A stretch of DNA of 64,000 nt from Diprion similis. Its lineage: Eukaryota > Arthropoda > Insecta > Hymenoptera > Diprionidae. Location of the stretch: contig NC_060115.1 of assembly GCF_021155765.1 (NCBI RefSeq), positions 1,612,001 to 1,676,000 on the forward strand. Direction: 5' to 3'. Positions 38,601-49,812 of the stretch are shown piece after piece (the first letter of the stretch is position 1; the number at the start of each line of letters is the position of its first letter). The position numbers and the translations under genes are program-made. Below the pieces are notes generated by a model, which had not been told where the DNA came from, did not search any database, and worked only from the letters and a program-made list of their open reading frames with translations.

Positions 38601-41600
38601 TTGGGACTACGCACAATCGATTTCTCTCGCGAAATTACGTCGGAATAGTGTCCCAAAGAATTAATTGCAGCACTTTTCAAAGTCGTCGAAATTTTCGCCA
38701 AAAATCCAAAGGGGTGAGCCTTACTTTTTTTGCGATTTTTGAAGCTGAAAATTTCTGGTGTCCGAATTGATTTGTATGACCCTTTCTTGGCTAATTGGGA
38801 CCCCAGGAACTCAGAAAACACATGAAAAAAAGCGTAGGACCATCAGGAGAGAAATGACGTTGAAAATCTGCAGTTTTTCGGCTGTAACTTTTGATCCGTT
38901 GATCGCAGCGTATTGGGACTACGCACAATCGATTTCTCTCGCAAAATTACGTCGGAATAGTGTCCTAAAGAATTAATTGCAGCACTTTTCGAAGTCGTCG
39001 AAATTTTCGCCAAAAATCCAAAGGGGTTAGCCTTACTTTTCTTGCGATTTTCGGAGCTGAAAATTTCTGGTGTCTGAATTGATTTGTATGACCCTTTCTT
39101 GGCTAATTGGGACCCCAGGAACTCAAAAAACACATGAAAAAAAGCGTAGGACCATCAGCAGAGAAATGACGTTGAAAATCTGCAGTTTTTTGGCTGTAAC
39201 TTTTGATCCGTTGATCGCAGCGTATTGGGACTACGCACAATCGATTTCTCTCGCAAAATTACGCCGGAATAGTGTCCTAAAGAATTAATTGCAGCACTTT
39301 TCAAAGTCGTCGAAATTTTCGCCAAAAATCCAAAGGGGTTAGCCTTACTTTTTTTGCCATTTTTGGAGCAGAAAATTTCTGGTCTCCGAATTGATTTGTA
39401 TGACCCTTTCTTGGCTAATTGGGACCCCAGGAACTCAAAAAACACATGAAAAAAAGCGTAGGACCATCAGCAGAGAAATGACGTTGAAAATCTGCAGTTT
39501 TTTGGCTGTAACTTTTGATCCGTTGATCGCAGCGTATTGGGACTACGCACAATCGATTTCTCTCGCAAAATTACGTCGGAATAGTGTCCTAAAGAATTAA
39601 TTGCAGCACTTTTCAAAGTCGTCGAAATTCTCGCCAAAGTCCAAAGGGGTTAGCCTTACTTTTTTTGCGATTTTTGAAGCTGAAAATTTCTGGTCTCCGA
39701 ATTGATTTGTATGACCCTTTCTTGGCTAATTGGGACCCCAGGAACTCAAAAAACACATGAAAAAAAGCGTAGGACCATCAGCAGAGAAATGACGTTGAAA
39801 ATCTGCAGTTTTTTGGCTGTTACTTTTGATCCGTTGATCGCAGCGTATTGGGACTACGCACAATCGATTTCTCTCGCAAAATTACGTCGGAATAGTGTCC
39901 TAAAGAATTATTTGCAGCACTTTTCAAAGTCGTCGAAATTTTCGCCAAAAATCCAAAGGGGTTAGCCTTACTTTTTTTGCGATTTTTCGAGCCGAAAATT
40001 TCTGGTGTCCGAATTGATTTGTGCGACCCTTTCTTGGCTAATTGGGACCCCAGGAACTCAGAAAACACATGAAAAAAAGCGTAGGACCATCAGTAGAGAA
40101 ATGACGATGAAAATCTGCAGTTTTTTGGCTGTAACTTTTGATCCGTTGATCGCAGCGTATTGGGACTACGCACAATCGATTTCTCTCGCAAAATTACGTC
40201 GGAATAGTGTCCCAAAGAATTAATTGCAGCACTTTTCAAAGTCGTCGAAATTTTCGCCAAAAATCCAAAGGGGTTAGCCTTACTTTTTTTGCCATTTTTG
40301 GAGCAGAAAATTTCTGGTCTCCGAATTGATTTGTATGACCCTTTCTTGGCTAATTGGGACCCCAGGAACTCAAAAAACACATGAAAAAAAGCGTAGGACC
40401 ATCAGCAGAGAAATGACGTTGAAAATCTGCAGTTTTTTGGCTGTAACTTTTGATCCGTTGATCGCAGCGTATTGGGACTACGCACAATCAATTTCTCTCG
40501 CAAAATTACGTCGGAATAGTGTCCTAAAGAATTAATTGCAGCACTTTTCAAAGTCATCGAAATTTTCGCCAAAAATCCAAAGGGGTTAGCCTTACTTTTT
40601 TTGCGATTTTTGGAGCTGAAAATTTCTGGTGTCCGAATTGATTTGTATGACCCTTTCTTGGCTAATTGGGACCCCAGGAACTCAGAAAACACATGAAAAA
40701 AAGCGTAGGACCATCAGCAGAGAAATGACGATAAAAATCTGCAGTTTTTTAGCTGTAACTTTTGATCCGTTGATCGCAGCGTATTGGGACTACGCACAAT
40801 CGATTTCTCTCGCGAAATTACGTCGGAATAGTGTCCCAAAGAATTAATTGCAGCACTTTTCAAAGTCGTCGAAATTTTCGCCAAAAATCCAAAGGGGTGA
40901 GCCTTACTTTTTTTGCGATTTTTGAAGCTGAAAATTTCTGGTGTCCGAATTGATTTGTATGACCCTTTCTTGGCTAATTGGGACCCCAGGAACTCAGAAA
41001 ACACATGAAAAAAAGCGTAGGACCATCAGGAGAGAAATGACGTTGAAAATCTGCAGTTTTTCGGCTGTAACTTTTGATCCGTTGATCGCAGCGTATTGGG
41101 ACTACGCACAATCGATTTCTCTCGCAAAATTACGTCGGAATAGTGTCCTAAAGAATTAATTGCAGCACTTTTCGAAGTCGTCGAAATTTTCGCCAAAAAT
41201 CCAAAGGGGTTAGCCTTACTTTTCTTGCGATTTTCGGAGCTGAAAATTTCTGGTGTCCGAATTGATTTGTATGACCCTTTCTTGGCTAATTGGGACCCCA
41301 GGAACTCAGAAAACACATGAAAAAAAGCGTAGGACCATCAGCAGAGAAATGACGATGAAAATCTGCATTTTTCTGGCTGTAACTTTTGATCCGTTGATCG
41401 CAGCGTATTGGGACTACGCACAATCGATTTCTCTCGCAAAATTACGTCGGAATAGTGTCCCAAAGAATTAATTGCAGCACTGTTCAAAGTCGTCGAAATT
41501 TTCGCCAAAAATCCAAAGGGGTTAGCCTTACTTTTTTTGCGATTTTTGGAGCTAAAAATTTCTGGTGACTGAATTGATTTGTATGACCCTTTCTTGGCTA

Positions 41601-44600
41601 ATTGGGACCCCAGGAACTCAAAAAACACATGAATAAAAGCATAGGACCGTCAGCAGAGAAATGACGATGAAAATCTGCAGTTTTTTGGCTGTAACTTTCG
41701 ATCCGTTGATCGCAGCGTATTGGGACTACGCACAATCGATTTCTCTTGCAAAATTACGTCAGAATAGTGTCCTAAAGAATTAATTGCAGCACTTTTTAAA
41801 GTCGTCGAAATTTTCGCTAAAAATCCAAAGGGGTAAGCCTTACTTTTTTCGCGATTTTTGGAGCTAAAAATTTCTGGTGTCCGAATTGATTTGTATGACC
41901 CTTTCTTGGCTAATTGGGACCCCAGGAACTCAAAAAACACATGAAAAAAAGCGTAGGACCATCAGCAGAGAAATGACGTTGAAAATCTGCAGTTTTTTGG
42001 CTGTAACTTTTGATCCGTTGATCGCAGCGTATTGGGACTACGCACAATCGATTTCTCTCGCAAAATTACGCCGGAATAGTGTCCTAAAGAATTAATTGCA
42101 GCACTTTTCAAAGTCGTCGAAATTTTCGCCAAAAATCCAAAGGGGTTAGCCTTACTTTTTTTGCCATTTTTGGAGCAGAAAATTTCTGGTCTCCGAATTG
42201 ATTTGTATGACCCTTTCTTGGCTAATTGGGACCCCAGGAACTCAAAAAACACATGAAAAAAAGCGTAGGACCATCAGCAGAGAAATGACGTTGAAAATCT
42301 GCAGTTTTTTGGCTGTAACTTTTGATCCGTTGATCGCAGCGTATTGGGACTACGCACAATCGATTTCTCTCGCAAAATTACGTCGGAATAGTGTCCTAAA
42401 GAATTAATTGCAGCACTTTTCAAAGTCGTCGAAATTCTCGCCAAAAATCCAAAGGGGTTAGCCTTACTTTTTTTGCGATTTTTGAAGCTGAAAATTTCTG
42501 GTCTCCGAATTGATTTGTATGACCCTTTCTTGGCTAATTGGGACCCCAGGAACTCAAAAAACACATGAAAAAAAGCGTAGGACCATCAGCAGAGAAATGA
42601 CGTTGAAAATCTGCAGTTTTTTGGCTGTAACTTTTGATCCGTTGATCGCAGCGTATTGGGACTACGCACAATCGATTTCTCTCGCAAAATTACGTCGGAA
42701 TAGTGTCCTAAAGAATTATTTGCAGCACTTTTCAAAGTCGTCGAAATTTTCGCCAAAAATCCAAAGGGGTTAGCCTTACTTTTTTTGCGATTTTTCGAGC
42801 CGAAAATTTCTGGTGTCCGAATTGATTTGTACGACCCTTTCTTGGCTAATTGGGACCCCAGGAACTCAGAAAACACATGAAAAAAAGCGTAGGACCATCA
42901 GCAGAGAAATGACGATGAAAATCTGCAGTTTTTTGGCTGTAACTTTTGATCCGTTGATCGCAGCGTATTGGGACTACGCACAATCGATTTCTCTCGCAAA
43001 ATTACGTCGGAATAGTGTCCCAAAGAATTAATTGCAGCACTTTTCAAAGTCGTCGAAATTTTCGCCAAAAATCCAAAGGGGTTAGCCTTACTTTTTTTGC
43101 GATTTTTGGAGCTGAAAATTTCTGGTGTCCGAATTGATTTGTATGACCCTTTTTTGGCTAATTGAGACCCCGGGAACTCAAAAAACACATGAAAAAAAGC
43201 GTAGGACCATCAGCAGAGAAATGACGTTGAAAATCTGCAGTTTTTTGGCTGTAACTTTTGATCCGTTGATCGCAGCGTATTGGGACTACGCACAATCGAT
43301 TTCTCTCGCAAAATTACGTCGGAATAGTGTCCTAAAGAATTAATTGCAGCACTTTTCGAAGTCGTCGAAATTTTCACTAAAAATCCAAAGGGGTTAGCCT
43401 TACTTTTTTTGCGATTTGTGGAGCTGAAAATTTCTGGTGTCCGAATCGATTTGTATGACCCTTTCTTGGCTAATTGGGACCCCGGGAACTCAAAAAATAC
43501 ATGAAAAAAAGCGTAGGACCATCAGCAGAGAAATGACGTTGAAAATCTGCAGTTTTTTGGCTGTAACTTTTGATCCGTTGATCGCAGCGTATTGGGACTA
43601 CGCACAATCGATTTCTCTCGCGAAATTACGTCGGAATAGTGTCCCAAAGAATTAACTGCAGCACTTTTCAAAGTCGTCGAAATTTTCGCCAAAAATCCAA
43701 AGGGGTTAGCCTTACTTTTTTTGCGATTTTTGGAGCTGAAAATTTCTGGTGTCCGAATTGATTTGTATGACCCTTTCTTGGCTAATTGGGACCCCAGGAA
43801 CTCAGAAAACACATGAAAAAAAGCGTAGGACCATCAGCAGAGAAATGACGATGAAAATCTGCAGTTTTTCGGCTGTAACTTTTGATCCGTTGATCGCAGC
43901 GTATTGGGACTACGCACAATCGATTACTCTCGCAAAATTATGTCGGAATAGTGTCCTAAAGAATTAATTGCAGCACTTTTCAAAGTCGTCGAAATTTTCG
44001 CCAAAAATCCAAAGGGGTTAGCCTTACTTTTTTTGCGATTTTTGGAGCCGACAATTTCTGGTCTCCGAATTGATTAGTATAACCCTTTTTTGGCTTATTG
44101 GAACCTCAGGAACTCAAAAAACACATGAAAAAAAGCGTAGGACCGTCAGCAGAGAAATGACGATGAAAATTTGCAGTTTTTAGGCTGTAACTTTCGATCC
44201 GTTGATCGCAGCGTATTGGGACTACGCACAATCGATTTCTCTCGCAAAATTACGTCGGAATAGTGTCCTAAAGAATTAATTGCAGCACTTTTCAAAGTCG
44301 TCGAAATTTTCGCCAAAAATCCAAAGGGGTAAGCCTTACTTTTTTGGTCATTTTTGGAGTCGAAAATTTTTAGTCCCGGAATCAATTTGTATGACCATCT
44401 CTAGAGTAATCCGACCTCCAGGAATCCAGAAAACACATGACAAAGAGCGTCAGACGAACAGGAGAGAAATGGCAATCGAAATCCTTAGTTTTTCGGCCGT
44501 AACTTTTCAGCTATCGCTCGCAGCGTATTGGGACTGCGCTCAATCGATATCTTTCGCAAAATTACGTCGGAATAGGGCATGCAAAGATTGATTGCAGCAC

Positions 44601-44640
44601 TTTCCAATATCGTCTAAATATTCACAAAAAATGCAGATGG
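26690..44640. repeat. Tandem satellite array, ~312-bp monomer, about 56-58 copies
   Basis: A head-to-tail array nearly 18 kb long. Every monomer carries, in order, GGCTGTAACTTTTGATCCGT, TGATCGCAGCGTATTGGGAC, TCGATTTCTCTCGCAAAATT, ACGTCGGAATAGTGTCC, AATTGCAGCACTTTTC, a GGGGTTAGCCTTAC(T)n block and CTTTCTTGGCTAATTGGGAC. Successive copies are spaced 311-312 bp. Two main variants differ in one block: type A has GAGCTG...GGTGTCCG, type B has GAGCAG...GGTCTCCG. Central copies appear only a few percent apart by eye, while the first (26690-27020) and last (from about 44330) are strongly diverged. The array includes repeated blocks of several monomers. Short open frames recur on both strands in most monomers, but there is no initiation, splice or family evidence that they are genes. 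The array has no similarity I recognise to a named satellite; a pericentromeric or heterochromatic place is possible but not shown. Confidence 0.97.
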
Positions 44641-45064
44641 CATTCTTCATCAATATGACATATTAGCAAAAATCCATTTATTCATTACTTCCAAACCAGG
44701 TTTTACAAAATAACAATATGATACATGACATATCGTATCCTACAGGGTTCTCACTCCTGTACTCAGGCTGCCACTCAAAACATATTCAGACACTACAGTC
44801 AATAGTGTCTTGTATAACATTTTATATTTTTTGCTTGAGGTTATATATCCATCTAACATCCTTTTCCTTTATACAATAGTTAAGTTTCGTATGCTAAGTT
44901 CAATTGTATATTTGCACATCTTCATACTTTCCTCCCTATCACTATTCGACAACTTGTATGAATACTATACCGCACTGACACTCGCACACTTGTACCAGGT
45001 CTAACGCACACTGAATAAACTATAACTGAACTGAAACTGAACCTTCGTCTCTGTGAATTTGTGA
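44641..45064. other. Non-satellite spacer inside the right flank
   Basis: About 425 bp of AT-rich DNA separates the last array monomer from a further decayed monomer. It has no gene and no terminal repeats that would mark it clearly as a mobile insertion. Confidence 0.4.
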
Positions 45065-45370
45065 CATTATCCCCACCTTCTCGAAAATCTCCAGCAAAAC
45101 TTGACGTATTTCGGCCGTAACTTTCGATACTTCGTTTGCAGTGATTCCAGACTATGCGCAACGGATCCCCCCTATAAAATACCGATGCTGGGCATCAAGA
45201 AGTAAATTCTTGCAGTTTCCAGTTTCCGACAAGAGTGACCTGAAAGAAATTTAAAGCGGTCAGGTCAAAGGGCCTTATTTTTTTCGCATCTTCGGAGTAA
45301 AAAATTTCTATATCCCAGAATGATTTGAACGACTCATTCCAGACCAATCGGATCCTCAGAATGCACAAAA
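45065..45370. repeat. Decayed satellite monomer right of the array
   Basis: It has the monomer order in degraded form: GGCCGTAACTTTCGATAC, TGCAGTGATTCCAGACTATG, CGCAACGGATC, then AAAGGGCCTTATTTTTTTCG, AAAAAATTTCTATATCCC and CCAATCGGATCCTCAGAA. Its left part (45050-45110) is a segment shared with the left edge of the array near 26638-26700 and absent from central monomers. Confidence 0.7.
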
Positions 45371-46490
45371 CGAATCACAATCCGAGTTAGTTACGTTCAA
45401 TTTTGTAACAGCACGATGTCCTGCAGATTGCAATAGTTTCCTACCTTTGCTGTCGGAGTCACGTACTCGTGCAGTCTTTTTTCAAGGCTTCGGTGTTCAC
45501 CACATCAGCTGAATCGGTAAGAGCACGATCGATCGCAGTCTAGTTTTCAACCGTTAATGTAGTGAACAAGTGCGTTGTACTTATGCACGAGCGAGTCTAA
45601 CAGATGGCACCCTCGCACAACCCGACATGTCCTTCCCTCCGTGCCGATTCCTGGTACTCTCTACCAGAATTTTTTCTCACTCAATTGACAACAAACAATC
45701 ACATGATTTTTCCACACTGTGACGCCGATCCGTGTAGACCGCGGAGATTAAATTTTTTTAAATTGCTCATAATTGAGTACCGGCCGTAAATCGTCTCGTG
45801 GGCACTTCTGCCATTTAATTCGTATATCCAACCTGCTTTTCGTGATGCCATCGTGCATCCTATGTGTCGGCAGAAATGTGGATATGATTTTCTGCAAGCT
45901 TCTGTTTCTAATAAGATAAAATATCGATGAACATTTAATTATTACGTAAAACAACAGCCCAATTAACTGGTTCACAATCACACTTCACGCAACAATATGT
46001 CTATTGTTTTTACGTTCAACAAGTGTGTATGCAAATGTATACGTTCCTTACATTCTTTGCAGTCTCAATGTTTATCATCTTCACTCTGACGATTACACGC
46101 ATGATACATGCGTCGTATATGCAACTACAAATTATATTGTGATATGCAGTTCGTCACAAGTCATCCATAGAATCCTTGAGGTAAGCCCAATTCATTTACA
46201 GCTTCATAGTTTCTTATTCTTACCTAACCCTGACGATATCAAGCTCATGTATCCATCGTTATCGTTGATGTTGCTCAAGTGATTTCACCTTGCACTCTCA
46301 TTTAATACCAAAGTCACAAGTCAATCAGTTTGTACCATAGTTAGAATGTAGATGAAATTGTCTCATATTCTATGAATCCCTTTAACAGCTCGAGTCTTAG
46401 TATCTACTCATTCTTTCAAGTTCTTTCTTTCTTGGTAACTATGTTAATAACGTAGAACATTTTTCCGGTTCAGTGTTCAGTGTTCCTTTC
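45371..46490. other. Spacer and 5' flank of LARGE
   Basis: AT-rich DNA with no supported exon. The LARGE promoter and any 5' non-coding exon should be here. A TTTCCTTTCAG-like acceptor ends at about 46491, so the first visible LARGE exon may be preceded by a non-coding exon in this stretch. Confidence 0.4.
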
Positions 46491-46501
46491 AGGAACGAAG
46501 C

Positions 46502-46537
46502 ATGCCCAATAGATTGGAATGGCTCGACCATGGATAA
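46502..46537 (+). other. Upstream ORF overlapping the LARGE start
   Basis: An ATG at 46502, 17 bases before the LARGE start and in another frame, opens an 11-codon frame that ends (TAA) at 46537, past the LARGE ATG. If it is in the mRNA, ribosomes would have to leak past it or re-initiate. Whether the leader includes it depends on the unknown transcription start. Confidence 0.45.
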
Positions 46538-49500
46538 GGTGTTTCATTGGTGCCATTGCAATGTCGACGATGTTCTACTTCTATTTGTTCTCAAACGGTG
46601 AGTATGTATCCCTCGATGTGATCAGCAATTTGAGCATCGCACCGATTCATTTTGGTCGAATCAAATCAACATCTTGAGAAAATTATTTAATTAACATTAT
46701 TGACATTTTTTCAGTTGCAGAAAGAGAAAAATCCAGAAAGGTACTTCAGGCTGATCTCAAATTTAGAAAAGTACACACTAGTCTAAGCGAACCACAAAAT
46801 CTCGCTGGCTACCAAATGCCTGACGAACGACATCAGCTTCAAAGGAATCTGGAGGTAACAATGTTTTACGTGTAAAGCCCGCTTTTGGGTAGTTCTAGAA
46901 CATAGCAAAGTTTTTTACTCTGTAAATGTAGCTGATTTTTCATAAATGATATTTTAAAATTAACAGACCGAGTGCAGCATTATCCACATAGCGATGGTAT
47001 GCGCAGGATACAACTCAACATTTGCTACCATAATTGTGGTCAAGTCCATTTTATTCTACCGAAGAAACCCTCTTCACTTTCACTTCATCGTAGATGAGAT
47101 TGCCAACACAACTCTTTTTACGTTATTTGAATCATGGAATCTACCGAATGGTCAGTACATCCATATCTGCTGTTAAACAAAATATTATGTATGCAAAGCT
47201 AGTTTTAATTCTGTGAAATCTCGATTTCAAAATTGCACTTCCGTTTTACAAGAATGCAAATTTTGAACAATCTTCTAACAGACCATTGATCCTCAATTTC
47301 AGTTCAACTGAGTTATTACAAGTCCGCAGAATTGGTACCACGAGTGGCTTGGATACCGAACAAGCATTACTCCGGAGTTTACGGTCTGCTAAAACTGATT
47401 CTTCCTGACGTACTCAATGTTGATAAAGTGATAGTACTCGATACCGATGTTACCGTCCTAACGGATATACTAAGGCTGTGGAAATTGTTCGACAACTTTG
47501 GGTCTCAGCACCTCATAGGATTAGTAGAAAACCAAAGCGACTGGTATTCAAAACCGTCAGCAAGAAACCCGTTTCCATGGCCTGCATTGGGTCGAGGTTT
47601 CAACACAGGGGTCATCTTGATGCACTTAAGGCGTCTTAGGAGTATGAAATTCCTGAAAATATGGGAAGAAACGTCGCGAGCGACTCTAGAAGAGATTTCT
47701 GAAACGCATCTCGCCGACCAAGATATAATAAATGCTGTGATAAAGAAGTACCCCGGTATATTATACAGGCTTGATTGTACGTGGAACGTTCAGTTGAGTG
47801 TTCAAACATTGAGTGAAAATTGTTATACTAACACGAACGAAATAAATGTAGGCTACTTTCTATTCACTGTTAAGTCATCGCCTTATTTTTCAATAATTTA
47901 CGAACATACAGAAATTATTATGCTCAGATTATTCACTGGAATTCACCAAAAAAACAAGACGTGACCAACAAGCATATTGACGATTTTCGAAAGGCGTATC
48001 AAATATTTTTAGAGCTTGATGGAAACCTGCTTCGAAGGCAGCTTTTCCCATGCCAGAAACCAGATGAGCAAGTCATCTCCGGAAACTCTGTAAGTTCGAT
48101 TGTAAGAATTTTTAGTATACCCCGTTCTCCAGAAACTAGGTTTATAAGTATACACGTATTTTCTTTAATTCAGTGATAATCTCTGCAAATGATACATTCT
48201 GAAATGTTTCTTGAACCCTAAATTGGGCTTATTTTTCAGGAAACGGGTCACGGCACGTGTCAGAAATTCGAGGAAAGTTCGCGAATTAACTATCGTACGT
48301 ATCTGTTCCTCCTCGAGTACGAAAACAACTTTAGGTACGTGCCCGACGTGACTTTGATCACACAATGCAGTGGAGACCGCCTAACGCTTTTGGAAGATTT
48401 GTGCAAGCGTTGGAGAGGCGCGATATCCGTGGCTCTGTATTTTACGGACGCAGACACGTATAATTTCATTAAATTTGTACGAGGTTCGGAGGAGCTGAGC
48501 AAACGAAGAAACATCGCCTACCATGTCGTCTATAAAGAAGGGGTAACGCGCCATCTTCACTATCATTGCACGAATTGTAATCGACGGTCACACAAAAACG
48601 TAAAACAACAATCTTCATTCACAGGACTTTTACCCGGTAAATTATTTACGCAACGTAGGAATGTCGCACGTGACTACATCTTACGTATTTCAATTAGACG
48701 TTGATTTTTTACCGTCCAATGGTTTATACGATACACTGATGAGCAGTATCGTTTCCCTACGATTTACCGAAGATAGTCAAGTTGCGTTGATAGTACCCGC
48801 ATTTGAAACCGAAAGATACAGGTATAAAGATTTTATCTGCAGTAATTCGCAATCGTGAAATCATTTATAAATCCATTGCCCGCTTACGATAGAAACCTTT
48901 ATTACGCTCAGGTTCAATTTTCCCGAGAGCAAGGAAGCCCTCGTTAGGTCTCTAAACCGTGGCATGTTTTACACATTTCGATATCACATTTGGTCCCAGG
49001 GACATGCGGCAACGAACTACACTCATTGGTGCAAGGCTTCCGAGCCATACGAGGTAAATTATACAACTATGATACGAGTACTAATACTTAGCCTTTTTCC
49101 CCTCAACGTAAGTTAATCTTTTTCCGTGCATCAATTTTTTTTTTTTACAGGTTGATTGGGAGCCAGACTTTGAACCGTACGTCGTGGTTCCGAGTTCTGC
49201 TCCGAGCTACGATACCAGATTCGTTGGTTTCGGTTGGAACAAAGTCTCGCACATAGCTCATCTGGCGGCGATGGGGTACAGGTGGGAGATTTTTTTAACC
49301 CGATGAAAAATGTGTTTTCAGGTCGTGAAAATTTTCTAAAATCTCTGCTTTTGGATGCAAAAATGGGCTGTGATGTCATGAAAAGTAGCTTGAAATCTGA
49401 GAAATAATCAAGTACAATTTATGGCCTGGAGGCTTAGCATGTTTTACGTCGAGGAAAAAATTACAGGCAATGACTTTACAGGTTCGTCGTTCTACCTGAC

Positions 49501-49812
49501 GCGTTTGTTATCCATCGTCCTCACGCACCGAGTTTCGACATCATTAAATTTCGACAGGACTCGTTATACAGAAGGTACCGTAGAGTACTTTTGAGGAAAA
49601 CGCGTTCCTTACACGGATGCATAACTTCATATCGCTTAGATTGTTTCATTCGTGTTGACTTCCTTTTATCTTTTATCGACCTTTATTTCAGATGCCTGAA
49701 AAAATTGAAAGACACTTTTGTCGACGAGTTGTTAAGGAGGTACGAGGATAGTGCTGTTTCCAATTTGAAGAAGCGATCCCGTTCATCCGGGACAAAAGTG
49801 CGCGTTGAATAG
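46519..49812 (+). CDS. LARGE: LARGE-type xylosyl-/glucuronyltransferase, eleven exons
   Basis: Exons 46519-46597, 46715-46854, 46967-47150, 47303-47847, 47928-48089, 48240-48542, 48625-48821, 48912-49053, 49151-49281, 49482-49574, 49692-49812; all GT-AG, phases agree, 2097 nt, 698 aa (human LARGE1 is 756). It is a Golgi type II enzyme that adds alternating xylose and glucuronate to the O-mannosyl glycan of alpha-dystroglycan (matriglycan). Seen: N-terminal signal anchor [20 protein letters not shown] (membrane segment about residues 7-25), a short stem, a GT8 domain with [26 protein letters not shown] at 181-183, [32 protein letters not shown] and IIHWNSPKK, then a GT49-like domain with [32 protein letters not shown] at 496-498 (LDVDFLP), [18 protein letters not shown] and GFGWNKV. 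Both metal-binding DxD motifs are intact. It ends at TAG 49812. It is compact: the introns are about 80-200 bp. Confidence 0.95.

Noticed and set aside
27530..44591. Dozens of plus-strand ~70-codon and minus-strand ~96-codon frames read as a gene family
   Set aside because: They repeat with the 312-bp satellite period, overlap each other on both strands and lack any gene signals. They are products of the satellite.
26690..44640. CRISPR array or viral insertion as an explanation of the tandem repeat
   Set aside because: The repeats are contiguous 312-bp monomers without unique spacers, in eukaryotic DNA, with no cas, capsid or polymerase frames.
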